A stretch of DNA of 64,000 nucleotides from Capillidium heterosporum (lineage: Eukaryota > Entomophthoromycota > Entomophthoromycetes > Entomophthorales > Capillidiaceae), in NCBI GenBank assembly GCA_016630905.1, contig WBMQ01000011.1, positions 124,001 to 188,000 on the forward strand. Reading direction: 5' to 3'. This document shows positions 12,569 through 25,574 of the stretch, piece by piece. How positions within the stretch are numbered: the stretch's first letter is position 1; every line of letters begins with the position of its first letter. The notes under the pieces were generated by a model. It did not search any database, was not told the origin of the DNA, and saw only the letters and a program-made list of their open reading frames with translations. Made by a program: the position numbers and the translations under genes.

Positions 12569-13519
12569 GAACTGGTCCCAAGCCTCCAAATCTTTTCTAT
12601 ACTAAATTTTATAACCATTTACTCGTTCTTTAGCGTTGTAAGCAACAGCACTTGCACTCAAGCCAGTGTCAAGAACCTTTCGAATGCTCGAGTTGGGTAC
12701 CACCCTCCTTCCCACTAAGAATCCAATCGAAAAGCTGCATAGATGCAAATCTAATATGCGGCTGTTGTCTAAGCTAAGCTGATGGATGCCAACTCTGAGT
12801 TGTACTCGAGCCGAGTCAACCATGTTCTTGATCACTCAAGAGGAGTGAGTGTGCTCGAGTTAAGCTCCCAAGTATAATTTAAAACCCATCCTCCCTAGCT
12901 CTACACCGATATATGGAGCACCATGTACAAATGCCATCACCTAATGGTATGTCTACTTAGAAAAGCTAAATCGGCTTCAATCCTTTTATGTATGAGTAAA
13001 GCTAGCTTGGAGGCTTTTGAACTAAAGTCTTGCACTGGAATGTCTCCAAATTTGCTTAAATCCAATTATAGGATCTATCTTATACAATGATTCTCCCTAC
13101 AGTAGCTCTCAGTAGATGTTTCAATAAAACACTATTCTACAGAGCCTTATAGTAAACTAGTATAGGTTAATAGATGACATAGTAGATGACCGATGAGGCC
13201 CAAGTCTCTAGCTTTACAATGGCACCTTTTATTTGCAGGTGAAGCCATACGTATAGCGGCATTTTTCACTTTTACTGCCATAACTTTATGGCACACTCAC
13301 TTTTTGCTGAATTTTAAAAATTATATAGGGACATATAAAGTGATTAAAAGAGTCAGATGTATACAAGTGCATAACAATATAGAGCTTTACTTTTGGTTAG
13401 TCGTAATAATAGAAAGAAGCCGAAAATATGACATTCTACTATCACTTTACTAAAAGCACGGCAATTACAAAAAAGAAATATCATACATCGCTATTGACAA
13501 GATGTTTCTCAATGGAGTG

Positions 13520-14122
13520 CCTCCTTTTGTCATTAAACATTGAGATGGTGTAGCGAGCCTCCATCTCCTTGAGACCATAAGATTAAATTAGTCGATGCGA
13601 TGTTCTTTTCAAATGCTTGAGATGCTTGGTACCGGGAATGGGAATAAGGCTTACACTTTGAACCAAGACTCCAGCCATTCCTTCGATAAGGATACTCTTG
13701 CCAACCTGATACTGGCAGTAAAAATCGACAAAGTCGATTCCTAGATGATCCAAACTGGCCTTGCAACAATTCAACACATACTAGAAATCTCCATGGATGT
13801 GCAAGCATGATTTCTACATCAAAGGCGACTGTAAGTTTGATCTCTAAAAGACCTCCAATCTACGGTTGAGGACCTAAGCCAACAGTCTTCATTTCTATCG
13901 GCAGCGTAAACATCCCAAAATAGGATATTAATAATTGGCTAACTAACCTATAGTATAACAGTATCCCAGAAAGTAGTATAGGCTGATATCTTGACTGAAG
14001 TTCCCCAAACTCTTTATACCGTTCATTTTGCTATAGTTGAAGCTCATATCTATACAGTCTAAGCCAATGCTCGGTACTATTGGTCTATTCTTCCCCAGTT
14101 TTCTCAAAGGTAATTTGCTCAT
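13520..14122 (-). pseudogene. aldo-keto reductase unit 6, decayed with internal deletion
   Basis: Exon 1 begins MSKLPLRKLGKNRP at 14122 but then loses the conserved GCMGMS and DLGCTFWDT segments. Exon 2 keeps the region around NCCKASLDHLGIDFVDFY and then jumps directly from IEGMAG to LIPIPGTKHLKHL, so roughly 130 residues of the barrel, from MAELV to the last helices, are deleted. Frames are also broken. The inner end of the inverted repeat falls one base outside this ATG. An equivalent decayed copy is at 26990-27590. No intact CGG-N11-CCG box precedes it. Confidence 0.85.
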
Positions 14123-14123
14123 A

Positions 14124-14800
14124 CTGTTCTATTTTTGAATTTTATAACTGTAGCAACGCAAGTAGCTGAGCTCTGTAAATTTTATAAACTATAAAATAGT
14201 GATTTTTAACCGTTTGGAGTTTTTCCATATCTCCATAAAAACTTCAAGCTATAGGCATATACTAATGAGTTTAAGTTTCGTGAAGCTGTGTGGATCAAAC
14301 CTACAAAGTTGAAAACCACTACTGCAGAAGCAAAAAGCAGTAACTAAAAGGTAGTAAAGGTATCCTTTGTAGATTTTAGCCCAATTTTATCAATCAATAA
14401 ATTTTTATAATGATATAGGTTCTTCAAAAGTTGATGTAGCAGCTTGAAATAGTAACATCAGTATAGTCAATAAATCTTGAAAATTTTGACTTTCAATAAA
14501 AGCTACTGGTTAAATGTCCAAATGATATAGTTTACCAAACCTTTTGTCCAATATTGAAGTTAATAGTATATATCAGGGTTTATAATTTGGACAATAAATT
14601 ATACGAAGTTTTTAAGATTTTCAATATATTTTCATATATAAGTCTACTATAGTAAAGCTCTATAATTTACTTTATTAAAGAAAGCTTATTTATATAATTT
14701 TAGATATTTAAAGTAAATATGCTGCTATTTCTTGTAGCTAACGATTTAGTACTATCTTTATCTCTTGAAGCATCAATAAATGTTGCAATCTAAGACACTA
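14124..14800. other. intergenic, AKR units 6 and 7
   Basis: AT-rich; no gene, no intact regulatory box and no repeat recognised. It lies inside the spacer between the inverted repeat arms. Confidence 0.5.
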
Positions 14801-15838
14801 TTAGTCTTCAATAGGCACGATACTCTCATTAAAGCGACCCCCTTTGACACCGATCTGCTGGACAATAGCACGAACATCTTTCTCTTCTTCAGGTGATAAG
14901 ATATAGTTGGCAGCATTAACATTTTCCTCCAAGTATTTTAACTTTTTGGTACCAGGAATAGGTATAAAATCGTCCCCTTGAGCTAAAACCCAACCTAGTG
15001 AGATTTGTGAGGCCTTGACTCCTTTCTTTGCGGCTAACTCTTCCAATTTGTAAACGAGCTGCTTGTTGTGATCACCACTAGCACCAACCATATTGGGGAA
15101 CCAGGTCCTACGAATGTCATCCTTGGGGATCTCGTTGATGTCAAACTTGCCAGTTAAGAAGCCTCTACCTAGTGGCGAGTATGTGACTATTGCGATACCT
15201 AGTTCTTTGCAGACATCCAAGAGGCCGTTACGTTCAATAGTAGTTTCCCAGGGGCTGAACTCAATCTGCAGAGCTGCGATGGGGTGAATTTTGTGAGCTT
15301 TACGTACGATCTCAGCACTGCAGTTGCTAAGTCCCAGGTACTTGACTTTACCTTGTTTTACTAGCTCGGCCATGGCACCTACCGTTTCTTCTATGGGTGT
15401 TTTGGGGTCAAAGACATGGTAGTAATATAGATCGATAAAATCAACACCTAAACGTTCTAAGCTGGCTTGGCAACAGTCCAAAACGTACTGGTGGTCACCA
15501 CGGATCTTCAAAGCTTTTGTCTCGGGATCGTGGCTAGCCGCGAACTTGGTGCCGATAAACACCTCTGATCTTCTGTTTTTGAGAACCTGGGCAATAAGCT
15601 TCTCGTTGTCACCGGAACCGTAAACATCCTAATATGTATTATTAGAAGCCGGATGAATTATTGGGTTTACCGAAGTGTCCCAGAAAGTACATCCTAAATC
15701 AATAGCTCTGTTGAGAACTTTTAAACTTTCCTCATCGTTCCGTTCACCAAAGTAATCACTCATGCCCATACAGCCCAATCCAATGCTGGATACCATAGGT
15801 CCATTTCTTCCTAATTGTCTCAAAGGTAGTTTGCTCAT
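14801..15838 (-). CDS. aldo-keto reductase unit 7 (YakC-like), intact
   Basis: Exons 15671-15838 and 14801-15628 (42-nt intron) encode 331 residues with the full tetrad (exon-1 Asp, Tyr of DVYGSGDNE, Lys of IGTKFA, His of YYYHVFD). It shares the tail segment KFDINEIPKDDIRRTWFP with unit 10 and with the 3' half of unit 4' on the right side, so these form one subfamily that now occurs on both sides of the island. TATA box 15886-15894, CGG-N11-CCG 16131-16147, second box 16205-16218. Confidence 0.94.
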
Positions 15839-16130
15839 GTCGTTTATGTCAATATTTTGTAGGCAGACTGGTTACTGATCGACTACTATTTATATAATTT
15901 TTGGTGAAGCCTTGGTTTCTTTGTTGGATCCGATATTATATGTTCAATGGATATCAAAGTTTACATTTCCACACTATATTGTGCTTTAGATAAATTCTTT
16001 TCTGTTTAATAAAGTTGTACAGTTTATTACAACTAAATTTGCAAAAAATTAAACAAATATTTCTGAACAGAGCAAGGCTCGAAAATTCTTTTGGAATGCA
16101 AATGTTTTGAGGAATTTCCATTTTTAGGTT

Positions 16131-16147
16131 CGGAAGTGTTAGCTCCG
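16131..16147. promoter_or_regulatory. CGG-N11-CCG box upstream of AKR unit 7
   Basis: CGGAAGTGTTAGCTCCG, 292 bp before the ATG. The spacer differs from the other sites, so the two CGG half-sites are the conserved part. The second box (CAGTGGACCCGAAA) is at 16205-16218. Confidence 0.7.
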
Positions 16148-16218
16148 ACCTTGAAGCCCAGTCTCAAGATATATCCCCAAGGATAGAGAGGTATACCTCA
16201 ACAACAGTGGACCCGAAA

Positions 16219-17400
16219 TTCGTATACTGTAAGGAGGGTATATCGTTAATAATAATGGCATCTGTACCACACACCAGATCGAACTGTTTTAAAATGAAGC
16301 TTCTCATAGCGGTAGCTAAGTTTCAAAGATAGCCAAATCAATGCCTATATAGCTACCGAGGAATAAAGCTATGTGGATCGATTGATCTAGCTTGAAATAT
16401 ATAACTAGTTATTAAATGTAGGTGGCAATTTAAGCATTTTTATAAGGTGTTATGAATACTAATACTTGTACATGGAAGTCGGCATCAAAAGCCTTTGTAT
16501 GTTTAGCTTGCTATACACCCTCCCTCTCCGATTATCCGAGCTATACCCTACATAGATCGCTTTAAAAGAGTAAATCATTGACTTTATATGTTGAGAATAA
16601 CTTATAGTACCCTTTCTATCTAGTTTTAAACCAACATATGGGGTGATATGCATCAACATTTTCATCGGATGTTATATCATCTCAAACTGTAGATTGCATT
16701 TCAGATCCTTTTACACAGTAGTCTAATAGAAGTGAAAACCTTTGAAACTGAAAGTTGCTATCAATCCATTCTGCTTAAATCACTTTTTATCAAATTCCTG
16801 GAGAGCATTCATCTCAAATAGTAGTGGCCTAATTAGATATCTATATATTGCGCCCTTGGGAACCTAGCTGTTCATACTAAGTTGAGCAACTGCCTTGATT
16901 TGAACGAGCAGAGGTTCATTTTCTAATAGCTTGGATCATATTTTTATAGGCTATATTGGATATAAACCTATAAAGTTTGTAGATACATCACTAATTCATT
17001 TTATAAAGCATGTTGTGACCGCTTTATAAAGAAAATATAAAGTTAGTCAACAGCTTATGAGGAGAAATCCTAACAAAATTATACCTTCATCATATAAAAA
17101 CTTCAAGATTCGAACTTAGATCTCCCTTTTTACATATTCCACTACTGCAAGGTTGAATAGGTTTCCAAAAGCTGGCTTCAGCTTTGGTAAAAGTAGAGAT
17201 CTAACTTTTGGTATCAAAGCAAAAATTAAAGCTACATCCATCATTTCAAGCCGGCTCCAAGTTCTTTATCAAAAATTCTCGTCCATCTCTACAACTACAC
17301 TTTAGATTTATCAAGCCAAGCATAACTTTAAAGTTAAAAGCCATAGATTTTTGTCTGCCTATTGCTATTTCTAAAAACACAGGTAATGAATTGACAACTC
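16219..17400. other. intergenic, AKR units 7 and 8
   Basis: AT-rich spacer, no supported gene. Confidence 0.5.
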
Positions 17401-18437
17401 TTACATGTTAAAGTAAGCCAGTTTCTTGGCAGTGTAATGTTCGCCTTGAACATTGATTTTTGAACTATAACACGAACTTCCTCCCTTTTTCAGGGGATAA
17501 GATAAAATTAGCTACACTTATGCTCCCTTTGATGCTTAATATATTTAATACCGAGGATAGAGATTATATCATCACCCTGAACCAAGAGCCAACTTAAACA
17601 GATCTGTGAAGTTTTAATCCTCCTATTAATCAATTCCTTTACCTTGTAAAAAAACTGCATGCTATGGTTTGGGTTGGTATTTTCCAAGTGTATGAGGTAA
17701 GATTTATACATGTCGGTATCATCTAGCGCTTTAACATTCAGATTCCCAGTCAGAAATCCTTTGTAAAAAGGCAAGTAGGCAAAAATAACAACACCTGATT
17801 TCTTACAAGCGTCCAAGAAGCTATTCTGTTTGATATTAGTTTTCCTAGAGCTATACTCGGCTTGAACAGCATGGATGGGGCGATTTTTATAAGTTTCACA
17901 TACGATTTCAGTACTACAGTTGCAAAATCCTAGATATTTGATTTTGCTTTATCGGGCTAGTTCGGCTATGGCACCTACCATCTCTTTGATTTGTATCTTC
18001 TTGTTGATAAAGTGCTAGTAGTACAGATCACTAAATTTGACCATCAATCGATCCAAACCAACTTAGTAGAAATCCGAGACGTATTGACGATTATCACAAA
18101 CATATAGAGACTTAGCTTTCAAATTTATTTTGGCATCAAATTTGGTTGTAGGAAGACTTCTAACCTACGATGCTTGAAAGTTTGAGCTAGCAGTTTTTTG
18201 TCACCACAGATGGTGTAGAGGTCCTAATAAAGTGAGGTTATAAGTTGGCTTTGAAAGCGGTAGTGTGGTAGTGAAGTGTTCCAGAACGTATATTATAGAT
18301 CGATAGCTCTATTATGAATTTTTATACTTTCTTTGTTATCATTAGTACCAAACTAATTACTCACTCATGCAGCTTAATTCAATAATAGATGTCAAAGATC
18401 TACTCTTGCCTAACTTTCGTAGTAATACTTTGCTTAT
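17401..18437 (-). pseudogene. aldo-keto reductase unit 8, heavily decayed
   Basis: The whole gene can be traced but carries many lesions. The start codon has become ATA at 18437-18435 (ATA AGC AAA..., against ATG AGC AAA in paralogues), exon 1 has stops, and exon 2 is broken into short frames. The longest (17508-17816) still shows DACKKSGVVIFAY, FLTGNLNVKALDDTD and SQICLSWLLVQGDD in AKR order. The end EHYTAKKLAYFNM corresponds to the variable AKR tail. Its regulatory box has decayed too: at 18751-18767 the left CGG survives but the right CCG reads TCA. Confidence 0.85.
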
Positions 18438-20198
18438 TGTAAGTCAACGCTCTAAAATCAGGTTAGGTAGCATTTTAGTTGCTATTAATTCATATTTTGA
18501 CTGAAGCTGTGTAACTAAAGTAAGTTTAATTAAGGTGTCAACTCTTTTAAAGCTTATCATCTCTTGCACAGCTTTATAGATAAAAAATCGAGTTAAAATC
18601 TTTAGTTTGATTAAAAGAATTGCTTGCAAAATGTTACACCAATACTTATGTTCCTGATGTTTGTATTTATCGATTTACTACGTATTACATCAAACCTACT
18701 ACCCAGCTACTGGAATGGACCCTAAATCTCAATACACTCTGGCCAAGATTCGGAATTGTTAGCTTCAATCTCAATTTTGGGAACTTGTTGCTAAATTCGT
18801 TGGATCGAGCTGATACACATCATGCAGTTTATTTACCTGTCCTACGACATCCTAAATGTCTTCAAATTGAGCATTGACTCGAACTTTCAAGCTGAATATT
18901 AGTTTACTTCTTAGTTTAAAGCCGATATATGGGATGTCATGCATCGACATCTTCATGAGATGAAAATATCATCAAAAAATCAAGTTTAAAAATCTTACAA
19001 GCAAGTATAATAGACAAGAATTGATATCTAAAATTTGGCATTGAGATATCACGACACAGATTTTAGATCAAATTACAACTTGCTGGATCCATCTCTCATT
19101 ATAGATATCCGACTACAGCACTCTTAGAAATTTATTATGTAAAGGCAATCCTTTAAAACTCACAAAACAAAAGTTTCGGTTAGCTGATAGGAATCACAAT
19201 AATTGACAAGGAAAGCCTGGATCTTTGGCCTTACAATTTGCAAGCGGTATCCAATTTGAAGAAAGCACTATTACGTAGAGTGGTACTTTGTTGCTGCAAC
19301 TTTGAATCATAGTTTACACATAGATTAAAGAAAGCACTTTAAGGAGCTATTAACATTTAAATATAGGTAGAAATATGAAGTTAAATCTTCAAAATCGATG
19401 CTGCATCGATATTTTGAGCCTTTATAGATAAGAAATAATAGCTTGTATGAAAAGGCTTGAGTTTATCTTTTATTGAGCATCTTTATTTAAAATAATGATT
19501 TTCCTGCTTGAAAGTATAGGTACTCATTCGAAAAGATCACTATCATTTAATATATAGTTGATTGCAGGCAGCTTTTCAATCACCTTTCGCTCTACTACCT
19601 TTGATCATCCAATTTTTAAGCTTCATGACATAACATGCTATAAAGCTGTTACCAAATTATTTGAACGGCTTATGGTACTGCCTTAATTGAAATACTACAC
19701 TCAAGTCAACGGCACCGTAATATGTTGACATACAAATTTTACTGAAATGTAATTGCTTTACCCATCAACTGGTACAGCATTTTACCTTCTATATTTACAG
19801 AAGATTTTCATCTAGTAAACGTTTTTGGGAAGCATGCTACCTTCAAATAAATACCGCCAATCTCATTAGCTTGGATTTGTACATCTTGAATATATCAAAG
19901 TCAAACTTGTAGAGCTAATTTGATTATGAGTTATAAGTGCCTACAAAATCAACAATATAATTTCCAATAAGCCAAAGCTAGAGCTTCAGCTACCATACAG
20001 ATAAAAGTCAATGCCAAGTTTCTTTGTCTACTTGCACCCCATTTTTATCAAAGCTGTGGAAACAAACTAAAGTTAAAATTAACATATTTTTGACTTTTGA
20101 TAAAGTGATTGTAATCAAAATTAGTACTTTCATCACATAGTGGAATTGTAAGGTATATGAACCTTTATTTCTTTATAATAATCCAATATTACTATACT
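18438..20198. other. intergenic, left array and central island
   Basis: About 1.76 kb of AT-rich DNA with no supported gene. It holds the decayed box of unit 8 (18751-18767) near its left end. Confidence 0.5.
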
Positions 20199-21161
20199 AT
20201 GGAGCATACCAATTTACTGACCCACTTCAAGCCTATCAAGCGGAACCCGACGTTGCTGTCAGTATCAACACCAAAGTCAAAACCAGCCATCGATCGTATC
20301 AATTGTATCACCGATCCTTCAATCACACCGAAACTAAAGCCTGAACAAAAACCAAACCAAAAAGTCGTAGGGCAGCCCAAAGTTACCGACTATTGTAAGA
20401 CGCAACCTGAGCTCCAACCCGCCACCATAATTCACCTCGATTTACCTAATAGTGTCATTGGCTTGGAATCTCACATAAAAGACCAATATAAAAGCTCCTT
20501 ACCTTTATCCAAATCCTTGAATGTGATGCTGAATAACATATTTACAGTAATCCAGTTGTTGATCTACCTGTACACAGTACGGAAGGTGAATTCCTACATC
20601 AGCTTCCATGAAATGCAGTTGAAAGCTTCCGGATTGAAGTAAGATTAATTTGAAGAGTGGCATCTAAACTAACATTTTCTAAAAACATGTATAGAAACTG
20701 CCAAATTGAAACTCTTCAGAATTTTGACAAGTTCCACCCGTTCCTATTCAACTTGAAAACCTGTAGAAATACAACTTACTTGAGCTTGAACGAGACATTT
20801 TTAGATATCGCCAGTGGTGGTGATGTGAATAGCTATTTGAAGTTACGTGGCAATACCCTGGTGCAGTTTAAACAAATCGTCAAAAAGATCAGTGACCTTA
20901 TCAAAGATAGACACGAAGTAAATTGGAATTGAAATTTTAAATATACTGATACAATACTTGCTTTAGATATTCCTAGAATCTAGAGGTATCTATATACATC
21001 CTGGCGAAGCACTCATAGAATGGCACCCCAATTTTGACATTGAAAATATTGAATTGGCTGACCTGATGGATTGGAAAGGAGTAAAGCCAAAGTCGAGGTT
21101 GAAGTTGAAGGATGCCGAAAGCCAGAAAGGTGCGGATAAAGCTAAACGAATAAAGCTTTGA
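20199..21161 (+). CDS. CDT1: Cdt1-like DNA replication licensing factor
   Basis: Three exons, 20199-20638, 20695-20917 and 20967-21161, encode about 285 residues; introns of 56 and 49 nt restore one open frame. Cdt1 helps load the Mcm2-7 helicase at origins in the nucleus and is destroyed in S phase. Residues 59-66 read QPKVTDYC followed by Lys67, which fits the PIP-degron pattern Q-x-x-hydrophobic-T-D-aromatic-x with a nearby basic residue; that signal directs PCNA-coupled CRL4-Cdt2 degradation in animals and fission yeast. Residues about 100-190 (LPLSKSLNVMLNNIF...VNSYISFHEMQLKASGLK, then ETLQNFDKFHPFLF) match the layout of the Cdt1 winged-helix domain. The C-terminal end is basic. The protein is short for Cdt1 and similarity is weak, so the name is an inference. 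An in-frame ATG at 20157 would add 14 mostly hydrophobic residues. Confidence 0.62.
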
Positions 21162-21997
21162 AGTGCGTTGATAAAGACTGATGTTTAAGTTATATATATT
21201 TATGCACTTTTGTAAATATTAGGAGTTTGAGTGGGTATTAACATAGTATATGATAGTAGTAATGTAAATAGGGAGGTGGTACGAAGCAGGCGAACGATGG
21301 GGTTATTGGGGTTGTAGATTATGTAGAGCTGAGATAAGATTCCAGTTGGCTGGTAAGGTAGTTGAAGGTTTGATTTTGATGCTTGGGAATTTCAAATTGA
21401 TATCAATTGTAAAAACTACAAGGTGTCTGATACTGGATCGATAATTACCTACCAATCTATCACACAGCTATTCATAAGCGAAATAAAATGTAAAACTCAA
21501 TGTTATCTTACCTTACTACTCGAAATTATAACTCCAGTCTAAACTGACTACCTATTTGAGGGGCATGGAGGCTAGTTTCGTAACCCATCACCGTATACAA
21601 AAGAAAAAATAAACATATAGCTAGAGTTTACCTTTACACTGTGGATACTAGAGTAGACAATCATACCAGTAGGTTTAGAATTCGCCAATCTATCTTATAT
21701 AGTCTAAAGTTTATATGAACAAAGGCATATCAGATCGAAATTGTAACCTAGTATAAAGTTGAATAGTAAAAGTAGATTCCAAACACTAAGATAGCTTACC
21801 TTGGTTGCAGAGTCTTTTCATTTACTTATGGCTCATTTCTACTTCAACTATCCCAAGACACTGCTGCTCCTAACTTTAAACCCAGAATCTACTACAAAAA
21901 TTCAAAAATATAAATTTACATACAATGCTTTATTGGGAACGGGAACCAGGTCATCAAGTTAGACTAGATTACTGCGCCAAAGGAAAGGTAAGTCAAT
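21162..21997. other. intergenic, convergent 3' ends
   Basis: 3' flanks of the Cdt1-like gene and the RRM gene. No gene seen. Confidence 0.5.
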
Positions 21998-22845
21998 CTA
22001 GTTGGCCTCTTCCTTTCCATCGTCGGAAGCTTCCAAAACCGAGTGGGCAACGGTGATGTTGAGAGGGCGTCCGTTGATTTCGACGACAGCTAACTCCTTG
22101 AGAGCACGCTGCTGCTCGGCGTGATCCTTGAGTTCAACAAAACCGTAGCCCTTGGACTGCTTCCCGTACTTGCGTACAACGTGGGCATTAACTACAGCAA
22201 ACTCAGTAAAAACTTGCTTCAAGCCTTCATCACTGAGGCTAAAGGGCAGGTTAGCTACGAACAAAGTAGTCTCCGAAGGCTCGTCGCTGGTCTTGGTGCG
22301 GGGTTTACTGGCCTTGGGCTTGCGGGTGCGGGGCTTGGACTCCTTAGCTTGTTCACCGTTAGTTTCTTTGGTGACGGCTTCAACCGAGACACTTTGGGGC
22401 TGGATTTCAGCAGCTTTATCCTCAGCATCGTTGGTGGCGTCTCCTTCCTTTTTACCACGGTTGCGACGGCTGGGACGCTTGGTTTTGATACTCTTGACTC
22501 TGGCAACCTTGGGACGGGCCAGCTCGACGTTCAACTCGCGTTCGTGGAACACCGATAGGTGCAAAGTGCTTACTGCCTTTTCGGCTTCCGGTAAGGTCTC
22601 GTAAGCAACAAATCCGTAGCCGGATGAACGGTTGAAACGAGTAATGATCTGGGCCTCCACACTTTACATCATTATTAAATAGCATGTTTAAAATAAACTT
22701 ACACTTTTCCAGCTGCTTCGAAGTGGGACTTGAGCTCCTCATCGGTGACCTTGAAGGCAAGGTTCCCGACGAAAACCTTGTTGGGGAGATCGGCCTGCTT
22801 GTCGGTTTCTTGCTGGGCTTGGGCTTGGGTTTCGACTTTGGACAT
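21998..22845 (-). CDS. two-RRM RNA-binding protein
   Basis: Exons 22703-22845 and 21998-22661 (41-nt intron) encode 268 residues. The first RRM begins at about residue 20 with VFVGNLAFKVTDEEL (RNP2) and has SGYGFVAY as RNP1, split by the intron between the two motifs. A basic, Lys-Arg-rich and Thr-rich linker follows. The second RRM has TLFVANLPFSLSDEGL as RNP2 at about residue 180 and KGYGFVEL as RNP1, ending near the C-terminus. The N-terminus is Gln-rich. It should bind RNA, but its target is not evident. Codon use is visibly more GC-rich than in the neighbouring genes, which fits high expression. Confidence 0.9.
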
Positions 22846-24138
22846 GGTATTGGTACGGTTGGCAGGGAATTTAACTAGTGCAGAGTGTTAGCATTCTTAT
22901 TGTGTCTTTTAATTTAATAGTTCAAATGCTTACGGTAGGGATATGGACTAGGGACTTATTTTACACTGATATTTAGTGGGCTTGGGTCTCTGGACGATAC
23001 GTATAAAAATTTATAAAACTGAGAGCCAACTAGATGGTTTTGTTTCTTATACAGGTTTCTGGAGTATTTTTAGATACTTTTGGTGTGGGGAAATAGGAAT
23101 TGACAAAGTTGCAATCGTTTTTAGTCGATTTAACTTGGTTTTGGCAGTTGATTTGCCCAAGTTGGAGGAAATGAGCCAACTTTTAGGTTGGATTGGTAAT
23201 GTTTACAAATGAAAATGAGCCAAGTTGTCTAATTTTAGCTCGAGTGTTAAGAAGGGATCGGGGAATTAGATCTGGCGAATTAAGTTTTGTAGCTTTGGAA
23301 ATACAATCCTATTATTTGGTCGATGTATGAAAGCATGCTAATTGAAGTGACCTGATGAAGAAACGAAATTAGAGACGATGCACATGACGATTCCAGCCCC
23401 GTGACCTGCCTTTTATGTGGGTAAAATATTAGGCGGTGTTGGTTTACAAATCCGAGATGTTTACCTGGGCTGAAGGGCACAGTAATGCTTAGAAACGTTG
23501 TTATACACGTCAGTCAAGGTACAGGACGGCATTCAGTTAGTTAATGAGATACTTGATGTTGAGAAAGTTTAGATTTCAGGAATTCTTGTTACGATAAGGA
23601 TAGTAAATCAAGCTGGTAGACATACCTTTAGATATATGCTATACACAACTTCATATCAGCAAGCTACTGGTTCTATGGAAATGAATTTTTAATCTTTTAC
23701 TATAGTAATTGATAAGCTACTCCTTCAATTTGGAAGTGACGTATATTTTTAAAATTCCAAGGAAAAGGTACTCAGCCAAGTTGAATGAAAGTCGTATAGT
23801 ATTCGAATAAAGCAGTAGTTACAACACCAAGAACCTTGATAGTATGAATACCCTACTAATGATGCATTTTGGTAGACTTTTGATAAGCTTCAAAAGATAT
23901 TAACAAGCCCATGCAAATTCTTCAAGAAAATGATTGTCCTGTCAAAGGCAAGACCTCCAATATTGAACTAAACATCAAAACTATATCTTCTATTGATCAA
24001 CATTATTTGGAAAGGTAATATCTAGCTCTCAGCTAGTTTGGTGCTTCTCTAGGCTAAACTGGGAATACAAACTAGTAAACACCATATACTTAAAATTAGC
24101 TAATTTATTACACTAAAGTCGACACAAAAAACTAAAAC
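22846..24138. other. intergenic, RRM protein and CorA transporter
   Basis: The RRM gene promoter and the 3' flank of the transporter. The frames of 66-78 codons here have no supporting signal. Confidence 0.5.
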
Positions 24139-25574
24139 TCAGATGAGGCCTTTACGCTTAGCCATAGTGAAAAATGCAAAAGCAGCACTCAAAATAAACA
24201 CAATAATCCCAATGAACCAGTAGTGCGTCTCCGTTTCAGCGGTCTCCTGTCCACCGGGGACATGGACGTTCATACCAAATAGACCAGTGACTACTGTCAT
24301 CGGTAGTAGCATTGAAGCCAAAACCGTCAATTTAGCGACGATGTCGTTAGTCCGGTTGGACAACTTTGTCAACTCGATAGAGATTTGAGCTAGGTAGTTA
24401 CTGTGAGCGCGGGCCATCACCTTCTCGTAGTGCAAGGCACTACCTACCATGGTATGGAGGTGATCCTGGATATCAGAGAGGTACAGCTGGATGTCTCTAA
24501 CGCCTTCATCTTCGTCGATTCGCTGGTGACAACGTAACTTCAAAGCCTTGATGACATCCGGCTTGCTGTTCAACAATCGAAGCAAAGCGGTTACCCGCTT
24601 CCTACCTTTGCCAATACGTATCAGCATGTCACTTTGCTCAGACTGCTTCAAGATTAAAACGAGTTCGTCAATTGTATCGGCTTCTAACTGGATATGCCTT
24701 ACCAAAGGTACAAACGAGTCGGTTATACTGTCGATGATGGCGTAGTTGATCCAATCAGATGTGACGTGGATGTGGTCCTTGAGGGTCGTTATACGCTGCA
24801 ACACAGAACTAATGTGGTAGGTTGCATGGGTATGGAAACTAATGATACCTTGTCGAAATACGACATTATAAATATTAATTGGGTCCAGGTACCTAGGAGA
24901 TGCGGAGTTGGGATGGTAGGCTTTGAAGTTGACAAAATAGTAGTTTTTGAACAACTCGCACTTTTCGTTGGATTCGTTGTGCACAATAATTTCAACGGTC
25001 AACGGGTGGATCTTGAAGATTTTAGCTAACAGCTCCATCTCATCATCGGTTATAGAAATGATATCTAGCCAGAAATCCCCCTCCTTGATGGCATCGACGA
25101 TGGTGGTACCCAGCTTACTCAATTCTAAAAAAGATTTAGCGTGCACTACACCAGTGAGTTTGGAGTAGAACATGAAGCGGTCAGTATCGTTGTTGATCTA
25201 AAGTTGACGGTTTAAAATTTTGAAATGTAAAGAAAAGCAAATTTTACCTGCGAACAAATCGATGGTTCATAGTTCAGGTTCGCTGATGGTAGATCCTCCA
25301 AGTATGGGGATGGCTGAACCTCTGTGTTAAGTAGACGTTCCAGTTTGACGTAGTTTATCGTATCATCTGGTTCATCAACCAACAGAACATCATCTTTACA
25401 TTCAACCGTTCTTTCTGCATTTGAGTCGTCAAATAATGTTGGATAAGCTGTAACCATTAAGCCATGTGGGCTGTCAAGCTCGTTGTACATTTCCAAATTA
25501 GCCTGCTCTCTACCTTCGGCTGAGTATATTTCACTAAAGCTGTCAGGAATATCTTTGTCGGTGTCACCCATCAT
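24139..25574 (-). CDS. CorA/Alr-type magnesium transporter
   Basis: Exons 25248-25574 and 24139-25197 (50-nt intron; CAG|GTAAAA donor) encode about 461 residues. This is a 2-TM-GxN family divalent cation channel. The long cytosolic N-terminal part contains helices typical of CorA (AEIIVHNESNEKCELF-type region, then DSFVPLVRHIQLEADTIDELV). The C-terminus has the first membrane helix ending in the diagnostic Gly-Met-Asn (TGLFGMNVHVPGG, about residue 423), a short acidic loop, and a second membrane helix (HYWFIGIIVFILSAAFAFF) before a basic tail. The first 110 residues are acidic, low-conservation sequence, as in fungal Alr proteins. Two ATGs in tandem at 25574 and 25571 could serve as start. 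Plasma membrane or vacuole cannot be decided. Confidence 0.92.

Larger units (their letters stand above)
9031..14123. repeat. left arm of a 5.1-kb inverted repeat
   Basis: Reverse complement of 26989-32082, with only scattered substitutions and a few 1-2-bp indels. Paired coordinates sum to 41112 over most of the arm, for example 10896-11609 with 29503-30216 and 13193-13453 with 27659-27919. The inner end is one base before the ATG of a decayed AKR (14122). The outer end is inside exon 2 of AKR unit 4, in the conserved YSPWE codons. The arms are separated by about 12.9 kb. Confidence 0.95.

Noticed and set aside
13193-13453. An 86-codon frame found identically at 27659-27919
   Set aside because: Identical only because both lie in the inverted repeat; AT-rich spacer with no codon-use or domain support.
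22121-22604. Long plus-strand frames of 145-150 codons
   Set aside because: They are antisense shadows of the GC-richer RRM gene on the minus strand.
24548-25168. Plus-strand frames opposite the metal transporter
   Set aside because: Antisense shadows of exon 2.
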